Part shown: piece after piece, positions 10,152 to 21,611 of the stretch
Position numbering within the stretch: the stretch's first letter is position 1
Layout of the letters: every line of letters begins with the position of its first letter
From: Echinarachnius parma
Lineage: Eukaryota; Echinodermata; Echinoidea; Clypeasteroida; Echinarachniidae
Assembly (NCBI GenBank): GCA_037951105.1
Contig: JBAMJV010003291.1
Location: 5,001-69,000, forward strand
Direction of reading: 5' to 3'
DNA length: 64,000 nucleotides
Notes under the pieces: generated by a model
The model's database searches: none
Told to the model about the DNA's origin: nothing
The model's input: the letters and a program-made list of their open reading frames with translations, nothing else
Made by a program: the position numbers and the translations under genes

Positions 10152-13100
10152 CTGTGGAAAAAAAGCAAGGACACTACATAAATAACTATATTGTTTTAAT
10201 ATTTACTAAAAACGTAAGTTTCCTACTATGAATAGTCCTCTAATCTAGACGGCAAAAGATAAATCTTCGATTAACAGAAGAGAGGAGGTAAATAATAACC
10301 GAACAGAATAATTACATTTGCAGGTTGTTATATGTTTTTATGTTTGTCCGCAAGTGATAGAATGACACAAATAAAAGCATTTTGCTTCTTCAAATTTGCC
10401 TCCATTTTTCATGAATCTGTGACTTAAGTGTGTTTAGATATTGAACAGTTGAATGGGGAGAGGTTTCATGTTGTCTTAGTTGCTAAAGAAGTGATTTAAT
10501 CATAATATCTGAAAACTGCAATATGTCCTAACAGAATAAAATATGACGATATTATATCCACAAGACATACATGTAACTGTACATGTTTAATTGATGTAAC
10601 AGTCCTAATGCCAGAAGAATACATTCTTAAATAAAATTGTCATGAATATTTTTTTTTTTTTTTGCTCGACTTTCACAAATGATTTGGCTTTTCATTATCT
10701 GACATATAATTAAAAAACAGTTTGCCAGCAAGGTGTCATTGTCATATAACCCTATTGAAGGGAAAGTATTGGTCAAACCTAACTTTAGTAACCAAAACCT
10801 GCACTATTACGGTACAAAATAATAGTTATAACTTCACCATGCTCGAAAAGTATACACAATTACAAAGGACTAAGTAAAACCCCAGCCTATTATCATTAAA
10901 AAAAGAACCGTTACAACTCAAGAGGGCGCTCTCTAAAAAAGATTTGGTTTTAGCCATTTTTCATACAAAATTGTGCATGTAATGTTTTGTTAAAATAATG
11001 ATTCAATAGAGATATCATCAACAACTTTTTAAAAATCTATTCAGATTTTTCTCAATGTAGTCTTCAAGCTTTTTTAAAATTGTTCTAAAAAGTCAAAATA
11101 TCCCCTTGTGAAGAATTTTTGAATAAAAATATGTTTATGGATATTTCAGCCGTTTCTAGACCAATTTTGTTCAAATAAAGTTTATTCTGTCATTAAAATT
11201 ATATGTTCTTTCAAATTTGACAGTCGGTTTTTTATTATCTCACACAAAATTATTTCGTGAAGTGCCCCCCTATACCAACACTTAACTATCCCTTTAAGCC
11301 CGATGGGTCACGTTGTTCCGCCCACTATGTGTTCGATTTTCATATCATTTGGCTACTCTTTGAAACATCTTATCACTAACATTTTGGTATACATGTTGAT
11401 CCCATTGGCCATCGAAACCTTAGAAAGATTATTGTCGTATATGAAAGAAAATGTAATTTTACAGCTTGCCTGAAAAAAAAAAGGGCTTGAAACCTTTTTT
11501 TCGCGGAGCTATATTGATTGCTAGACCTCAACAAAATAAAAGGTCCGTCTTTTTATTCTGATCAACGCGGTGGGGCCGCAAGTTGTGGTTAAATCACAAT
11601 AACGGCACAGTCGAATTTATTGGCCGATATGTAGTTCGTTAAATAAATGATTTCTTCAATTTTTAATATTCGTAGAATCCAAATTACAGCGTTGTTCGAT
11701 CTATAACTTTAAGTGGGTGTTATATTCATCCGCATCCATCTACTGGAGACTTTTCAGATAATTTTTGTTTGTACACCGATTGTTTGCAATAAATATATAT
11801 GGCAATTTTGATCTGATTGACACAAATAGGCACAAACGCATTTTCACATATAATCATTCACACAAATCATGAGTGTATTCTTTTTTTGAAAAACGGTATA
11901 TTTATAGTATTTTCTAAAAGGTATTGACATTTTACAGTGTAGGTCGCACTAACCAGTGTGTATTATTTGACCCGAAGATTGTGTCCAATCGGGCTTTATG
12001 TTCGTACATATAACAGTCAGGACCACTTTCGCAAAACCGCTATCGGCCAAAATAGCGGAAAAGCACTATTCCGCGATTATCACGTGATACGAAGTATTGC
12101 GTCATGTTCGGTTCCACGTGTTGTGGCAATGGGGATATTTGTGCAACGACTACATTCAATTAAATTACATTTATTTTCGCTCAATGTTCTGGACAGATCA
12201 TCTGAATAGTAAATGTGTAGCATCCTTGATAATTATTCAAACTAATGGTGTATAGGTTGTCTAAATGATCTGGCCAGAACATTCTAAGAAAATCTTGCTC
12301 GATTATGCGGGTTCGTTTTTCAAATAAACGGTTGATTCGCGCATAGACTTACGTGACAGGTGTTTGATGCCGTACGAACTGGTACGGTGCGAAATTACGA
12401 GAGAAAGGGTTAGGGTTAGGGTTAGGGTTAGGGAGCGTGTGAGAGAGGCGCATAGCTCGGCAAGATAAGAGAACGGCAAGATACACTTAGCACGCAGAAG
12501 GCGAGAATGGTGGACACAAAGCTGCATATATGTAAAAAAACGGCTGTACAAAATTCTATTTTTGTTCGATCACCGATAGTATCGCATGGCACTATCGCCA
12601 CGATATATGCGCCATCTAGCGACATTGATTGGAGAATAGTGGGAAACCGCTATTTTCACGATAGTGGAAAAACGTAAGTGGTCCTGACTGTATAATAAGT
12701 AAAGGTTCAATGATTTAAACTATCTCATATACCCCTGTTCACAATGAGACCCAGGATGATTTCGTCGTACGAAACTTACATCTTTATGTCGCGGCTAAAT
12801 TTTGTACGAAATGAGAATTGCCGTGGAAGTGAAAATGGTCAAATAAAATGTTAGATGCCTCCACGACAGGAGCAGACAGAGAAGTCAGAAATTGTCGTGG
12901 TTATGTCGCAGCTCTATCGTACGACACCAAACTTTTGACATCCACATCATGGCATTTTTCGTACGAATGTTGTATGGTACGGTTGATGTACGATATTATC
13001 ACGACACCAGTAAGACAAACATTTCATCGATATGTCGTCGCATCAAAATAAGGTAGTCCAAATTTCAACATCGATAGATTTTTCGTCGACTGTCGTACAA

Positions 13101-13299
13101 CATCGCAAAACAAGCCACGACATGCCGAAAATGTTTATCGTGAACCTGTCGTGAACCCGTCGTAGATCAATATTGTAATCAGGGCCTTATATAGAAACAT
13201 ACAGTTTACACTGAATAGAGACTTACCAAAGACTACCTGACAAGCTTGAGCCCCACACGCAAGCATCACACAAAGGGTTACGATCAGAAAGCACTTCAT
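9922..13299 (-). CDS. Gene 2: small secreted protein with one sushi (CCP) domain, two exons
   Basis: Join of exon 1 (13299 to 13227, 73 nt) and exon 2 (10151 to 9922, 230 nt) gives 100 residues. Exon 1 encodes a signal peptide (MK, hydrophobic core, C-G-A-Q-A) and ends in a GG|GTAAGT donor, phase 1. Exon 2 follows a CACAG acceptor and has four sushi cysteines (GCGS, RCNG, TCKF, ECTL) with Trp before the last (YWDG). Stop is TAG; the C-terminus is Y-F-K. The architecture is the same as gene 1, with clear similarity (L-P-N-G-K-Y, L-A-A-G, A-T-I-T-C-K). Predicted extracellular; ligand unknown. Exon 1 is duplicated in tandem (13328-13400), so the transcript could start translation from either copy. 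The minus frame was easy to miss because a spurious plus-strand frame covers exon 2. Confidence 0.8.
10755..11295. mobile_element. Family-T1 MITE
   Basis: Left end AGGGAAAGTATTGGTCAAAC, right end CACTTAACTATCCCT followed by TTAA. Internal sequence matches other T1 copies (TACAACTCAAGAGGGCGCT and TTTATGGATATTTCAGCC). The left flank is TTGA rather than TTAA. Confidence 0.6.
12013..12690. mobile_element. TIR element starting ACAGTCAGGACCACTT
   Basis: ACAGTCAGGACCACTT at 12012-12027 is inverted at the right end as AAGTGGTCCTGACTGT, with extended similarity inward (CCGCTATTTTCACGATAGTGG). Flanking TA-rich sequence fits a TA target, as in Tc1/mariner elements. The interior has no transposase and includes TTAGGG repeats at 12405-12437. 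Confidence 0.6.
12405..12437. repeat. Interstitial TTAGGG tract
   Basis: Four perfect GGGTTA units plus edges inside a TIR element. This is the vertebrate/invertebrate-type telomere unit but lies internally. Confidence 0.75.
12733..13183. repeat. Element with dense GTCGTACGA/ACGAC motifs
   Basis: Possible imperfect inverted ends (CCCTGTTCACAAT and ATTGTAATCAGGG). The interior repeats TCGTACGA, CACGAC and GTCGTG in both orientations. An unidentified non-coding element; ends are tentative. Confidence 0.4.
13227..13299 (-). CDS. Gene 2 exon 1, downstream copy
   Basis: ATG at 13299-13297, 24 codons plus one base, donor GT at 13226-13225. This copy keeps the family motif C-G-A-Q-A. Confidence 0.72.
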
Positions 13300-13327
13300 G
13301 GTGGCGCAGGACTGAATAGAGACTTAC

Positions 13328-13400
13328 CAAAGACTACCTGACAAGCTTGAGCCTCACCCGCAAGCATCACACAAAGGGTTACGATCAGAAAGCACTTCAT
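13328..13400 (-). CDS. Gene 2 alternative exon 1, upstream tandem copy
   Basis: Same length, start and donor as the downstream copy, but the motif before cleavage reads A-G-E-A-Q-A. It is the first copy met by transcription, so splicing from its donor (13327-13326) would skip the second. The base change also makes an internal GGTGAGG that could act as a cryptic donor. Confidence 0.55.
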
Positions 13401-13412
13401 GGTGGCGCAGGA

Positions 13413-13954
13413 CCGTGTACGTGGGTCTCGACGAATTTGAAGGACCAGGAACTGGGAACAGGAACAGACGAGTTGCTGCTGGTCTGCTGAACTTCTCACC
13501 AAGTGACTGTACCCCGACAAAACCGTCTGCTCTTGACCAACCAAACACAGGAGCTGGTATGGACTAGAGTGGACTAAATAATATAGTTGGCAAAGGGCGT
13601 TCATAATATGATACTATGTGGTCTCATATTATATGGTCTCATCTATATGGGCAGCCCAGTGTCTTTTGTCACGTTTCCGTGACCTTCAAACCGGGTGACA
13701 ATTCGCGATATTTTGACGCCTCTGATTTGCTCAGATAATCAAAGGCCTTCTTATCGCATGGTCTGGTCTGCGTAACCATTTATCACCTTCGCATTTTGTT
13801 TGTAATTAGGTGACGATGCATCAAATGTGGACGCATCTGTTTGATGTGTGATCGAAACTGTAGGAAACCTTGGGAATTTGTCGCCATAATGATGACCTTC
13901 GCCGTTTGCGCGACTTCATAACGGGGTGGCAATGGGATATATCTAGACGCTTCT
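13413..13954 (-). promoter_or_regulatory. Gene 2 promoter and 5' UTR region
   Basis: Contains the shared CTGCTGAACTTCTCACC segment, a minus TATATTATTTAG near 13577-13587 as TATA candidate, and repeated motifs also seen upstream of gene 1 (GTGACCTTCAAACCGGGTGA near 13680-13699, GGTGACGATGC near 13809-13819, GACGC-TCTG near 13715-13726). Confidence 0.45.
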
Positions 13955-14270
13955 GGGGGGTGTTTCACAAAGATCTTAAGTTGAACTCAACTCTAAGTTG
14001 GACTTAAAAAGTATGGAAAGCCGTTAGTTTCTTTGAACACATTTTGTAAAGGTTATATTAAAAGGCATAAAATGTTGATACAAAAATCATTATTTTTTAA
14101 ATATTATCAAGGACATTTCATGGTCATGATGTAATTTTTGAATGAAAAGTCTGAAATACTAGCATTTTTCTTCTGAATATATTTCATTCCAAGGCTACAA
14201 GTGGCTTACCATAATTTTTAAGTCCAACTTAGAGTTAAGTTCAACTTAGGATCTTTGTGAAACACCCCCC
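13955..14270. mobile_element. 316-bp MITE with GGGGGGTGTTTCACAAAG ends
   Basis: Left end GGGGGGTGTTTCACAAAGAT is inverted at the right end (ATCTTTGTGAAACACCCCCC). The terminal repeats continue inward for about 60 bp (TAAGTT-AACT, AACTCTAAGTT). Non-coding. Confidence 0.75.
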
Positions 14271-15550
14271 TGATCATAGGCGTATGGTGCTTGGGGAATG
14301 GGGAAATGGTCATATTCGGGCAAAGGGAATGCACCTCAACCAAATTTGGGAAACCAGAATACTTCATAATAATGATAATTTGTTAACAATAGTTTAGCAA
14401 TTATTATTTTGGGCATGACCCATAACAAGGTACTTAAATACTTAAATCCACAATCTTCCGGGGCTGCACCCCCTGGACCCCTATTAAGGCTATATGTCTT
14501 AGTCCCCTGTACACACCTTTTCAGGACTTCTAGCTATGCCCACTACAAATTAGCTAAGTATATATAATTTACTATCTAATAACTAATTAGTTTACATATT
14601 TTCATGAACTGATGAACAACATGTTTAGTTGTTGATATCGAAAATCCAAAGGGTTATGGGGGCTCCGCCCCCGTGACCCCAATTGAGATTACCAATGTGG
14701 GTCTCCCTTGACTGACTGCGTTCAGGGTTCCATCAGGGTGCTTGCAATATGCATTTATTTATCTTAACATTTCTAAACAGCTTAACCCGAAAAGCTAATG
14801 ACCCTATAGATGGGCCCCGACAGAGTGCTCACCTGGTGTCATACGTGCACAAAATGTCCGTTGACTTTAGGTGTTATCAACTATTTTGCTTCCCCTAACG
14901 CCTCCCCTCCCCGCCGCGTCATTAAATCATCGACACGCTGCTGGGTTGGTCGCTTTCCTCCCTCGCCAAACATGGTCCAAACGACGTATCAACCCCCCCC
15001 CCCCCCCCCCCCTCCCCCGCCCCAAACTACCAAAGGCGATAATAAATCGACGCCTATGACACTTCCGTTTGGTCATGAAGCATGTATAGTTTACCACTAT
15101 AGTTTCAAACTATAGTGGATAATTATTATAATAAAACGGGTTGATTCGACAGGTTTTAAAACTTATACATTCAAATGGTGTGTATTGGTGTGTAAAGCTT
15201 TTAATGATGTGTTTCCCTGTTTCACAAAGAAGAGAACCACATCTGGCCTATATCTGGCAACGTCTAAATAAGTTTACGAAATAGAGTAACACGAATCCGG
15301 CAAAATCATACCCATATATCACACCACATACTGCACAGCTCACACCTCTAGATCTATACTTGTATACAATCGACCACTAACACCAGCACGTACTGTCTCT
15401 CAATCGACCGCTTTGTATTCCAACATAATCAACCCATTCAAAACAATTTGGTTCCGCCATGATAACGTGCATTCTCCTTTGTCCATGTCACTATTATTTT
15501 TGGACCAGTCATTTATGCTTTTTTGTATAAGGGATTTTCTTTTATGTTAA
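14271..15550. other. Intergenic DNA; no gene seen
   Basis: Includes a 25-bp perfect palindrome of an ACTATAG unit near 15092-15116 and a poly-C run at about 14993-15012. The plus frames through the poly-C run are low-complexity proline tracts, not genes. Confidence 0.4.
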
Positions 15551-15931
15551 AGGGACTTAGTAACATTGTCCAAATCCTCAAAATCCAGTTGGAATGTTAG
15601 CGGTTCCCTCATACCTTGTTGTATTCGTATTAACACTAAAATCATGGGACAGGTTTCGGTTTTTCAAATTTGCCTTTCGTTAAAAAGATATTTACGATTG
15701 AAGTGTTCAGATGATAAATTATCCAATGGATCGTCGAAACCGTGTACAAAGTGAATGCAATGAGATAGAGAATATCACTTTGCATTTTTGCTCAATACTC
15801 GGCCATATAACGTCCATTTAACTTGAAATTTTCAGACAACACCCAGTGGACATATCAGATAACAACAATATACAGTATTACATCGACCATTCATCAATTT
15901 TTAAACATGTCAATAAAGTTACTAGATCCCT
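15551..15931. mobile_element. Family-T3 TTAA MITE fused to a T1 remnant
   Basis: Starts AGGGACTTAGTAACATTGTCC after TTAA (15547-15550). The T3 right end ACTAGATCCCT runs directly into T1 sequence AGTTCAGTTTTGGTATAAAGG, with no TTAA between, followed by a T1 remnant to about 16066. Confidence 0.6.
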
Positions 15932-17418
15932 AGTTCAGTTTTGGTATAAAGGGCGCTTCAAGAAATATTGTTTTTGTGAGGTAATGAACAAATTGAGTGT
16001 AAAATCTAAAAGAACATACAATTGTAATTACAGAATAATCTGTGTTTGATCAAACTCGGTTCAGAAACAGATTTAATATCTCCAAAAAGGCATGTGAATA
16101 TGATGATTTGTCAGTACGTTTGTTAAAAGATGCAAAGGATTTTGTTTGTGAACAACTTGCACATATGTTAAATATGTCAGTAACAACAGGTATATTTCCA
16201 AACAAACTTAAAGTGGCAAGAGTAGTACCGATATTTAAAAGGGAGATAGGAAATTACCAGGTAATTATAGACCCATCTCTATTTTAACAATAAAGTAAAG
16301 TACATGCAAAAATAATCGTCGTTTATTGAAATTTTTGGAAGACAACTATTTATTCTATGAACATCAGTATGGGTTTAGACATGGTTGTAGTATTAAACTC
16401 TCACTGAAAATATACTGATGAAGGGCGTATGACAGTTGGTGTATTGATATGACACCATTGACCATTCTATTCTTTAAAAAAAAACTAGAGCACTACGGAA
16501 TTCGGGGGTGACACTTGATTGGTTTAACGATTATTTGACCAATAGACAACAGTTTGTTAATAACGATGGTGCACAGTCTGTTAATAAATCACTGTCATGC
16601 GGTGTTCCTCAGGGGTCTGTTCTGGGCCCGACTTTAGTTCTTATATATATTAATGATTTGCCTAACTCGTCAAAATACTTTAATTTTAGATTATTTGCAG
16701 ATGACTCTAATTTATTCCATACTTTTAATCCAGATGAAAGGCACGTTGATTTGACAGAAGTATACATGAATATGAAGGCATTATTAAATGGTGCAATGCC
16801 AATAAATTGACAATCAATGTGAACAAAACTAAGTAAATTCTATTTCAAAATAAACAAAGACTTTTCGTAATATCGGGTCAGTTGTTAATTGATTAAAACA
16901 TTCTAGAATCTGTTGATTCAGCATCGTTTCTTGGCATCATTATTGATAAAAATTTAACTTGGAAGGAACATGTAAATAATGTGTGCAATACAGTCAGTAA
17001 AAAAATAGGAATTTTGTATAGAATAAGACATTTTGTTTCAAGAAAAACTTTGGTTATGCTTTATAATGCATTTATTCTTCCACATATAACGTATGGTCTA
17101 GAGGTTTGGGGTGCAGCAAACAAAAACAATTTGAATTCTGTGTTGATTATACAGTAACGAATCGCACGGGTGTTAGCATTTAAAGATTTTAAACATCCAT
17201 CAAGTCCACTATTTTCTTGAATTAAAACTGTTTTTAAGCAATACCGTTATATGATTTGCGTATTCATGCATGATTTAATAAATAATAGTCTACCTCATAA
17301 ATGTATTGATTACTTCTCATTTATTGATCATCCGTATGGAACGCGAAATAAAAAGAAATGTAATAAAAGCGTTATCAAAATTAAAACAAACGTTGGAAAA
17401 CAATATATATCATATTAA

Positions 17419-18053
17419 AGGGGCCCTGCAACCCAAATGCATGTTGACCTCTGTTCATCTGTATTAGTGTACACATTCAATATTTGTAAACGGTTTGACC
17501 CAAATGTTGTATATTTTCAAAATTTTATCATTTATTTGTCTTCATGTTGCTCTATAAGCCCCACCTCCTAAAAAACCCTCCAGAGCAAATTCTATTGTTG
17601 ACCTGCAGTGACATCATTTGTCAATCACTGGTCAGCTACCATGCTATTGTGATTAGCCTAATCACAATAGCATCACACGGTTGAATAGAATACCAACTCA
17701 CACAACTTCAATTACAATAGCTGTTGCTGTGTCAGAAGAAAAGCACTGTCTAAGCTATTGCATGGAGGTATGCAGGGCATGCTTTTGTGTGGATGTTCTT
17801 TTTGTACTTTCATCTTTTGTTAATCTCATGGTAGCTGACCAGTGATTGACAAATGATGTCACTGCAGGTCAACAATAGAATTTGCTCTGGAGGGTTTTTT
17901 TAGGAGGTGGGGCTTAGCAACATGAAGACAAATAAATGATAAAATGTTTAAAAATATACAAAACATATTTGGGTCAAACCGTTTACAAATATTGAATGTG
18001 TACACTAACACAGATGAACAGAGGTCAACATGCATTTGGGTTGCAGGGCCCCT
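17419..18053. mobile_element. Family-T2 foldback element, 635 bp, TTAA target
   Basis: Starts AGGGGCCCTGCAACCCAAAT after TTAA (17415-17418). Ends in the reverse complement before TTAA (18054-18057). The arms are about 225 bp and highly complementary, with a loop near 17645-17830. Removing it with one TTAA puts the two halves of the LINE C-terminal region back in one frame. Confidence 0.8.
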
Positions 18054-18473
18054 TTAAGGACCACATTAGTGGAACCAACTACCGATGAATTTAAGGGAAA
18101 ATAATAGACAGAACAGCTTTTGCCAAGCACTAAAACAGTATATTTGCAGCGAGTATATTTAAATAAATATGCATTTATTTATTTATCTGCCTATTTATTA
18201 TTATTATTAATATTATAAATTATATTATATATCTTTTTTAATTGATACAAATTCAATGTATGTATATAGTGTAAATAAGTTAGTTCAGTTGAAATGTATT
18301 TTGTTTGTGTAATTTATTATGTTAGGGACTAACCTCGATTAGCACTGTGCTATTTTGTTAGACCCTTTTGTCAATTCTTTCTATTGTATTGTTAATTCAA
18401 GATGTTTCATTAATCTGTACTATGACTATTGTAAATTGAATATATTGAACTGATTATTATTGACAATAAGTAC

Positions 18474-18535
18474 ATTTCATTTCATTTCATTTCATTTCAT
18501 TTCATTTCATTTCATTTCATTTCATTTCATTTCAT
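18474..18535. repeat. (ATTTC)n microsatellite, LINE 3' tail
   Basis: About twelve ATTTC units directly following the LINE 3' UTR (TTGACAATAAGTAC). Some LINE families end in short simple repeats. Confidence 0.75.
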
Positions 18536-18544
18536 ATCAATTAA

Positions 18545-19336
18545 TATATCCGAACGGAATAAACCTGGGGCCCCAGGTTTATTCGATTATTTAAATAAAA
18601 TATGTAAAATGCTTTAACTTTTTCCAAAATGTTCAAAAGATGTTTTTAAATAGTTTTTGGAGATCTCTCTATTTAATCATTGTTTTAACGAAACATCACA
18701 TTAGTGTTGGGTCCAAGACCAGAGGATCCGAGATCAAGATCAGACAGTCCGAGATCAAGATCAAAATCAAGATCCGCAGCTCAAGATCGAGATCAGAACC
18801 TCTGAGATCAAGATCAGATATGTCCGAGATCAAGATCAAGATCACGAGACCAGGCTTAATTATGAATACAAAAGGAAGGAAAGGAAACGGAATACCCCAC
18901 AACCATTCAAAGAAGATTGATTTATGGCTTATAAGTTCATTATAATTCAACCACTTATAACCTGCCAAGAACATAATAATTATGGTGGGCAATTAAAGGA
19001 CAAACAATGATCAATTTGTAGATGTAGGTTAATTTAATATCAAAACAAAGTTTAAAAAGTAGAATCCATCATAGCTAAACAATGATTGCATGACTGCATC
19101 ACATGCACAATTTTGTATGAAAAATGGTTTTTAAACCGATGCGTATTTTTTAGAGCGCCCTTTTCTGTTATAACAGCTCTTTGTGAATGATAACAGGCCT
19201 TTTTCTTTGTCGTTTGTAGTTTGTAATTTGCTATACCTTTTCAGCATGGTGGAGTTATAAATATTAGTTTGTAATGTTATTGTGCAGGTTTTGGTTGCTA
19301 AAGTTCAGTCTCACCAAAACGAAACTATCCCTTTAA
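18545..19336. mobile_element. Family-T1 MITE split by a hAT-like insertion
   Basis: T1 sequence up to about 18702 and from about 19092 to CTATCCCTTTAA. A perfect 28-bp palindrome centred on GGGGCCCC lies at 18557-18584. The inserted piece (18703-19091) begins TAGTGTTGGGTCC and is bracketed by CATCACAT on both sides. Confidence 0.6.
18703..19091. mobile_element. hAT-like non-autonomous element rich in GAGATCAAGATC
   Basis: An 8-bp direct repeat CATCACAT flanks it. The end TAGTGTTGGG matches the inverted end CCCAACACTG at about 41999-42009 next to the same target. 18720-18850 is a degenerate array of GAGATCAAGATC units. hAT elements make 8-bp duplications; the frames here are repetitive and not genes. 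Confidence 0.5.
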
Positions 19337-19499
19337 CCTATCACCATTACAAACATCACCATCATCAGCAGGAGGCAGCAGTAGCAGCATGATTCACCAT
19401 CAATAGCATCACTATCATCACCAACATCATCGTCAACAACATCACAATTATCATCATCATCATCATATCAGGGCTCTCTCTTAACCTGTATCGTGTTAA

Positions 19500-20053
19500 A
19501 GGGATAGTTGAGTATTGGTCAAACTTAACTTTAGTAACAAAAACCTGCACCATTACGGTACAAAGTAATAGTTATAACTTCACCATGCTCGAAAAGTATA
19601 CACAATTACAAACGACTAAGTAAAACCTCTGTTATCATTAAAAAAGAGCCGATACAACTCAAGAGGGCGCTATTTTAAAAAAATCATTGGTTTTAGCCTT
19701 TTTTCATACAAAATTGTGCATTTAATGTTTGTTAAAATAATGATTCAATAGAGATATCATCAACGACTTTTTAAAACCTATTCTGATTTTTTTCAAAGTA
19801 GTCTTCGAGCATTTTTTGAATTTTTTCTAATAAGTCTAAATATCGCCCGGTGATTGCCGGTGAAGAACATTTTGAATACAAATATATTTATGGATATTTC
19901 AGCCACTTCTGAACCGATTTTGATCTAATAAAGTTTAATCTGTCATTAAAATTGTATGTTCTTTCGAATTTGACAGCCAGTTTTTCATTATCTCACAAAA
20001 AAATATCGGGGGGGGGGGGGCATTTCGGGAAATACCAATACTCAACACTACCT
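19500..20053. mobile_element. Family-T1 TTAA MITE, absent from unit 2
   Basis: Starts AGGGATAGTTGAGTATTGG after TTAA (19496-19499) and ends before TTAA (20054-20057). Unit 2 has the empty site, with a single TTAA, at about 42944-42947. Confidence 0.8.
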
Positions 20054-20944
20054 TTAACTCCGTTCAACCACAACATCAATACAGCGTAAAATGAATGACA
20101 ACGATAATATGAAACACAATGTCCAGTTAATGTTATTTTATTATATCAGCATTGTACGAAGTCATGTACACTCCTAGTATTACGTTGCGTTTTCGACCTT
20201 GTGTATGAGAACTTCTTTTCATCGATATCGATGCAGCACTAGCTTAACTTTTAGAGACTCATTCATGCAGTACGTTTTATAATACTGGACCGTGTTTTGT
20301 GGACAGTAACGTCATATTATAATTATATACCATTGTAAAATATTGTATTACCAATTTCTAAAAAGGAAAGGATACTTACACATAAATGCAGAAAAAATTA
20401 TAATAATACAATAATAATAATAATAATAATAATAATATAAATAATAATATTAATACTAATATAAATAATAATATTCATAGTATAAATAACAATTACGATA
20501 AAATTACTACCAATAATTATTTGTAAACAAATATACTCATCAAATAACATTCAATAAATTTGTATTATTTTGCAGTTATATTCAGGAGATTATAAACAAC
20601 TGAGACCATTCAAAGGGTATCGTATGAGATGATTCAAAATTACTCATTGTAAGATTACGTAATACGCCTCCATAACTGTATTTTTGCCGTGTTGATGTTT
20701 GTCACTTGTATATTTTGTATGTATTAATCAAAGAAAGGGTCATATTCAATATGCACTACCGATGAGGAATACAACTATTATTCAACGTCAAATCATAAAA
20801 TAAAATATATGACTAAACATATTAAAATGAAATTCCAAAAATTATACCTTGTAAATAGGAAAATAATCATTTCTAATTAAATTTAGATTTATATGAATTA
20901 TTTGATAAGTTACTAACATAATTTGTGCGTTAAGAACATCTATA
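20054..20944. other. Unique AT-rich DNA of unit 1; no gene seen
   Basis: Matches 42945-43720 in unit 2. Holds a (TAA)n-type microsatellite at about 20397-20475. Confidence 0.5.
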
Positions 20945-21084
20945 CAGGGTGGTCCAACTACTCAACCAAAATGGCTGTTCTTGGTATCGTTGTTCATTGG
21001 AAAAGACACCCTATCCGTTGGACATAATAATTGTGTTGCTGTATTTTGAGAAGTGCTCCGTTCCGTTTTTTGGGGGCCACCCTG
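20945..21084. mobile_element. 140-bp mariner-like MITE, absent from unit 2
   Basis: Begins CAGGGTGGTCC and ends GGCCACCCTG, flanked by TA on both sides. Unit 2 reads straight through near 44815-44822. Confidence 0.8.
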
Positions 21085-21611
21085 TATATCAAAAAGGGGC
21101 AAATACGTTTCAGCAACGGTGAAGTCTGTTTGTACAAGCTTCTTAAAGTGATCCATTTAATTTGTAACCAATAAACATCACCTGTGCCTTTCGCAATTTC
21201 TCTCGTTCTTTAGTGTTTGTCTTATTAAACTGAATAATGAAATGGGGTTTTAATCATCCAATTTCTCCTTAGTTATGGAGATGTTAATTGGAAAGCGTTC
21301 CGGATCGTTTTTCGATTGTAATCAACGTATTCGAATTCGGATATTTCGATCGTTTAGAAGTATCCGAATGCTGGTGCTTTGCGCGAAAGATCGGGATAAA
21401 TCTGACATAAGTTTTCACTTTTGTTTCACTATAGGTTGCTGTAGTTATTTTTGTACGAATTATGTCACACGTGCCCCCCCCCCCTTCCATTAAAAATGTC
21501 CATTGCCCCCCAGATGCCCCCCCCCCCCCCCCCCCTCCCCATCAACAAATTCGTACGTGCATAACAAAATGGACTACAGAAGTCGGCTAAAAACATACAT
21601 TTTTAATTTAA

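Larger units (their letters stand above)
10152..13226 (-). other. Gene 2 intron with three mobile elements
   Basis: Phase-1 intron of 3,075 bp. It holds a T1 MITE (about 10755-11295), a long TIR element with an interstitial telomere-like tract (about 12013-12690), and an element rich in GTCGTACGA-like motifs (about 12733-13183). Confidence 0.6.
13210..13412. repeat. 101-bp tandem duplication containing exon 1 of gene 2
   Basis: Period 101 bp (13211-13311 and 13312-13412). Each copy carries the start codon, the signal-peptide codons and the GTAAGT donor. The copies differ by a few bases. Confidence 0.85.
16067..18535 (+). pseudogene. Decayed non-LTR retrotransposon, reverse transcriptase region, plus strand
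   Basis: In order along the plus strand: a segment with V-A-R-V-V-P-I-F-K near 16210-16250; C-G-V-P-Q-G-S-V-L-G-P near 16600-16630; the catalytic-site motif F-A-D-D near 16690-16705; then F-L-G-I-I-I-D and L-T-W-K-E-H near 16930-16975; and Y-G-L-E-V-W-G near 17090-17115. After an inserted element (17419-18053) the frame resumes with W-N-Q-L-P. It ends in an AT-rich 3' UTR and an (ATTTC)n tail. The order is that of a LINE ORF2 RT, thumb and C-terminal region. Many frameshifts and stops make it dead. Confidence 0.75.

Noticed and set aside
9961..10185. Plus-strand open frame of 74 codons
   Set aside because: It is antisense to the sushi exon of gene 2, which has the conserved cysteines on the minus strand.
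12405..12437. Telomere
   Set aside because: Only a few TTAGGG units inside a TIR element, with ordinary sequence on both sides.
14810..15115. Proline-rich plus frames
   Set aside because: Created by a poly-C run.
18640..18992. Frames rich in I-K-I-K / R-S-R-S on both strands
   Set aside because: Translations of the GAGATCAAGATC array; open by composition, not coding.
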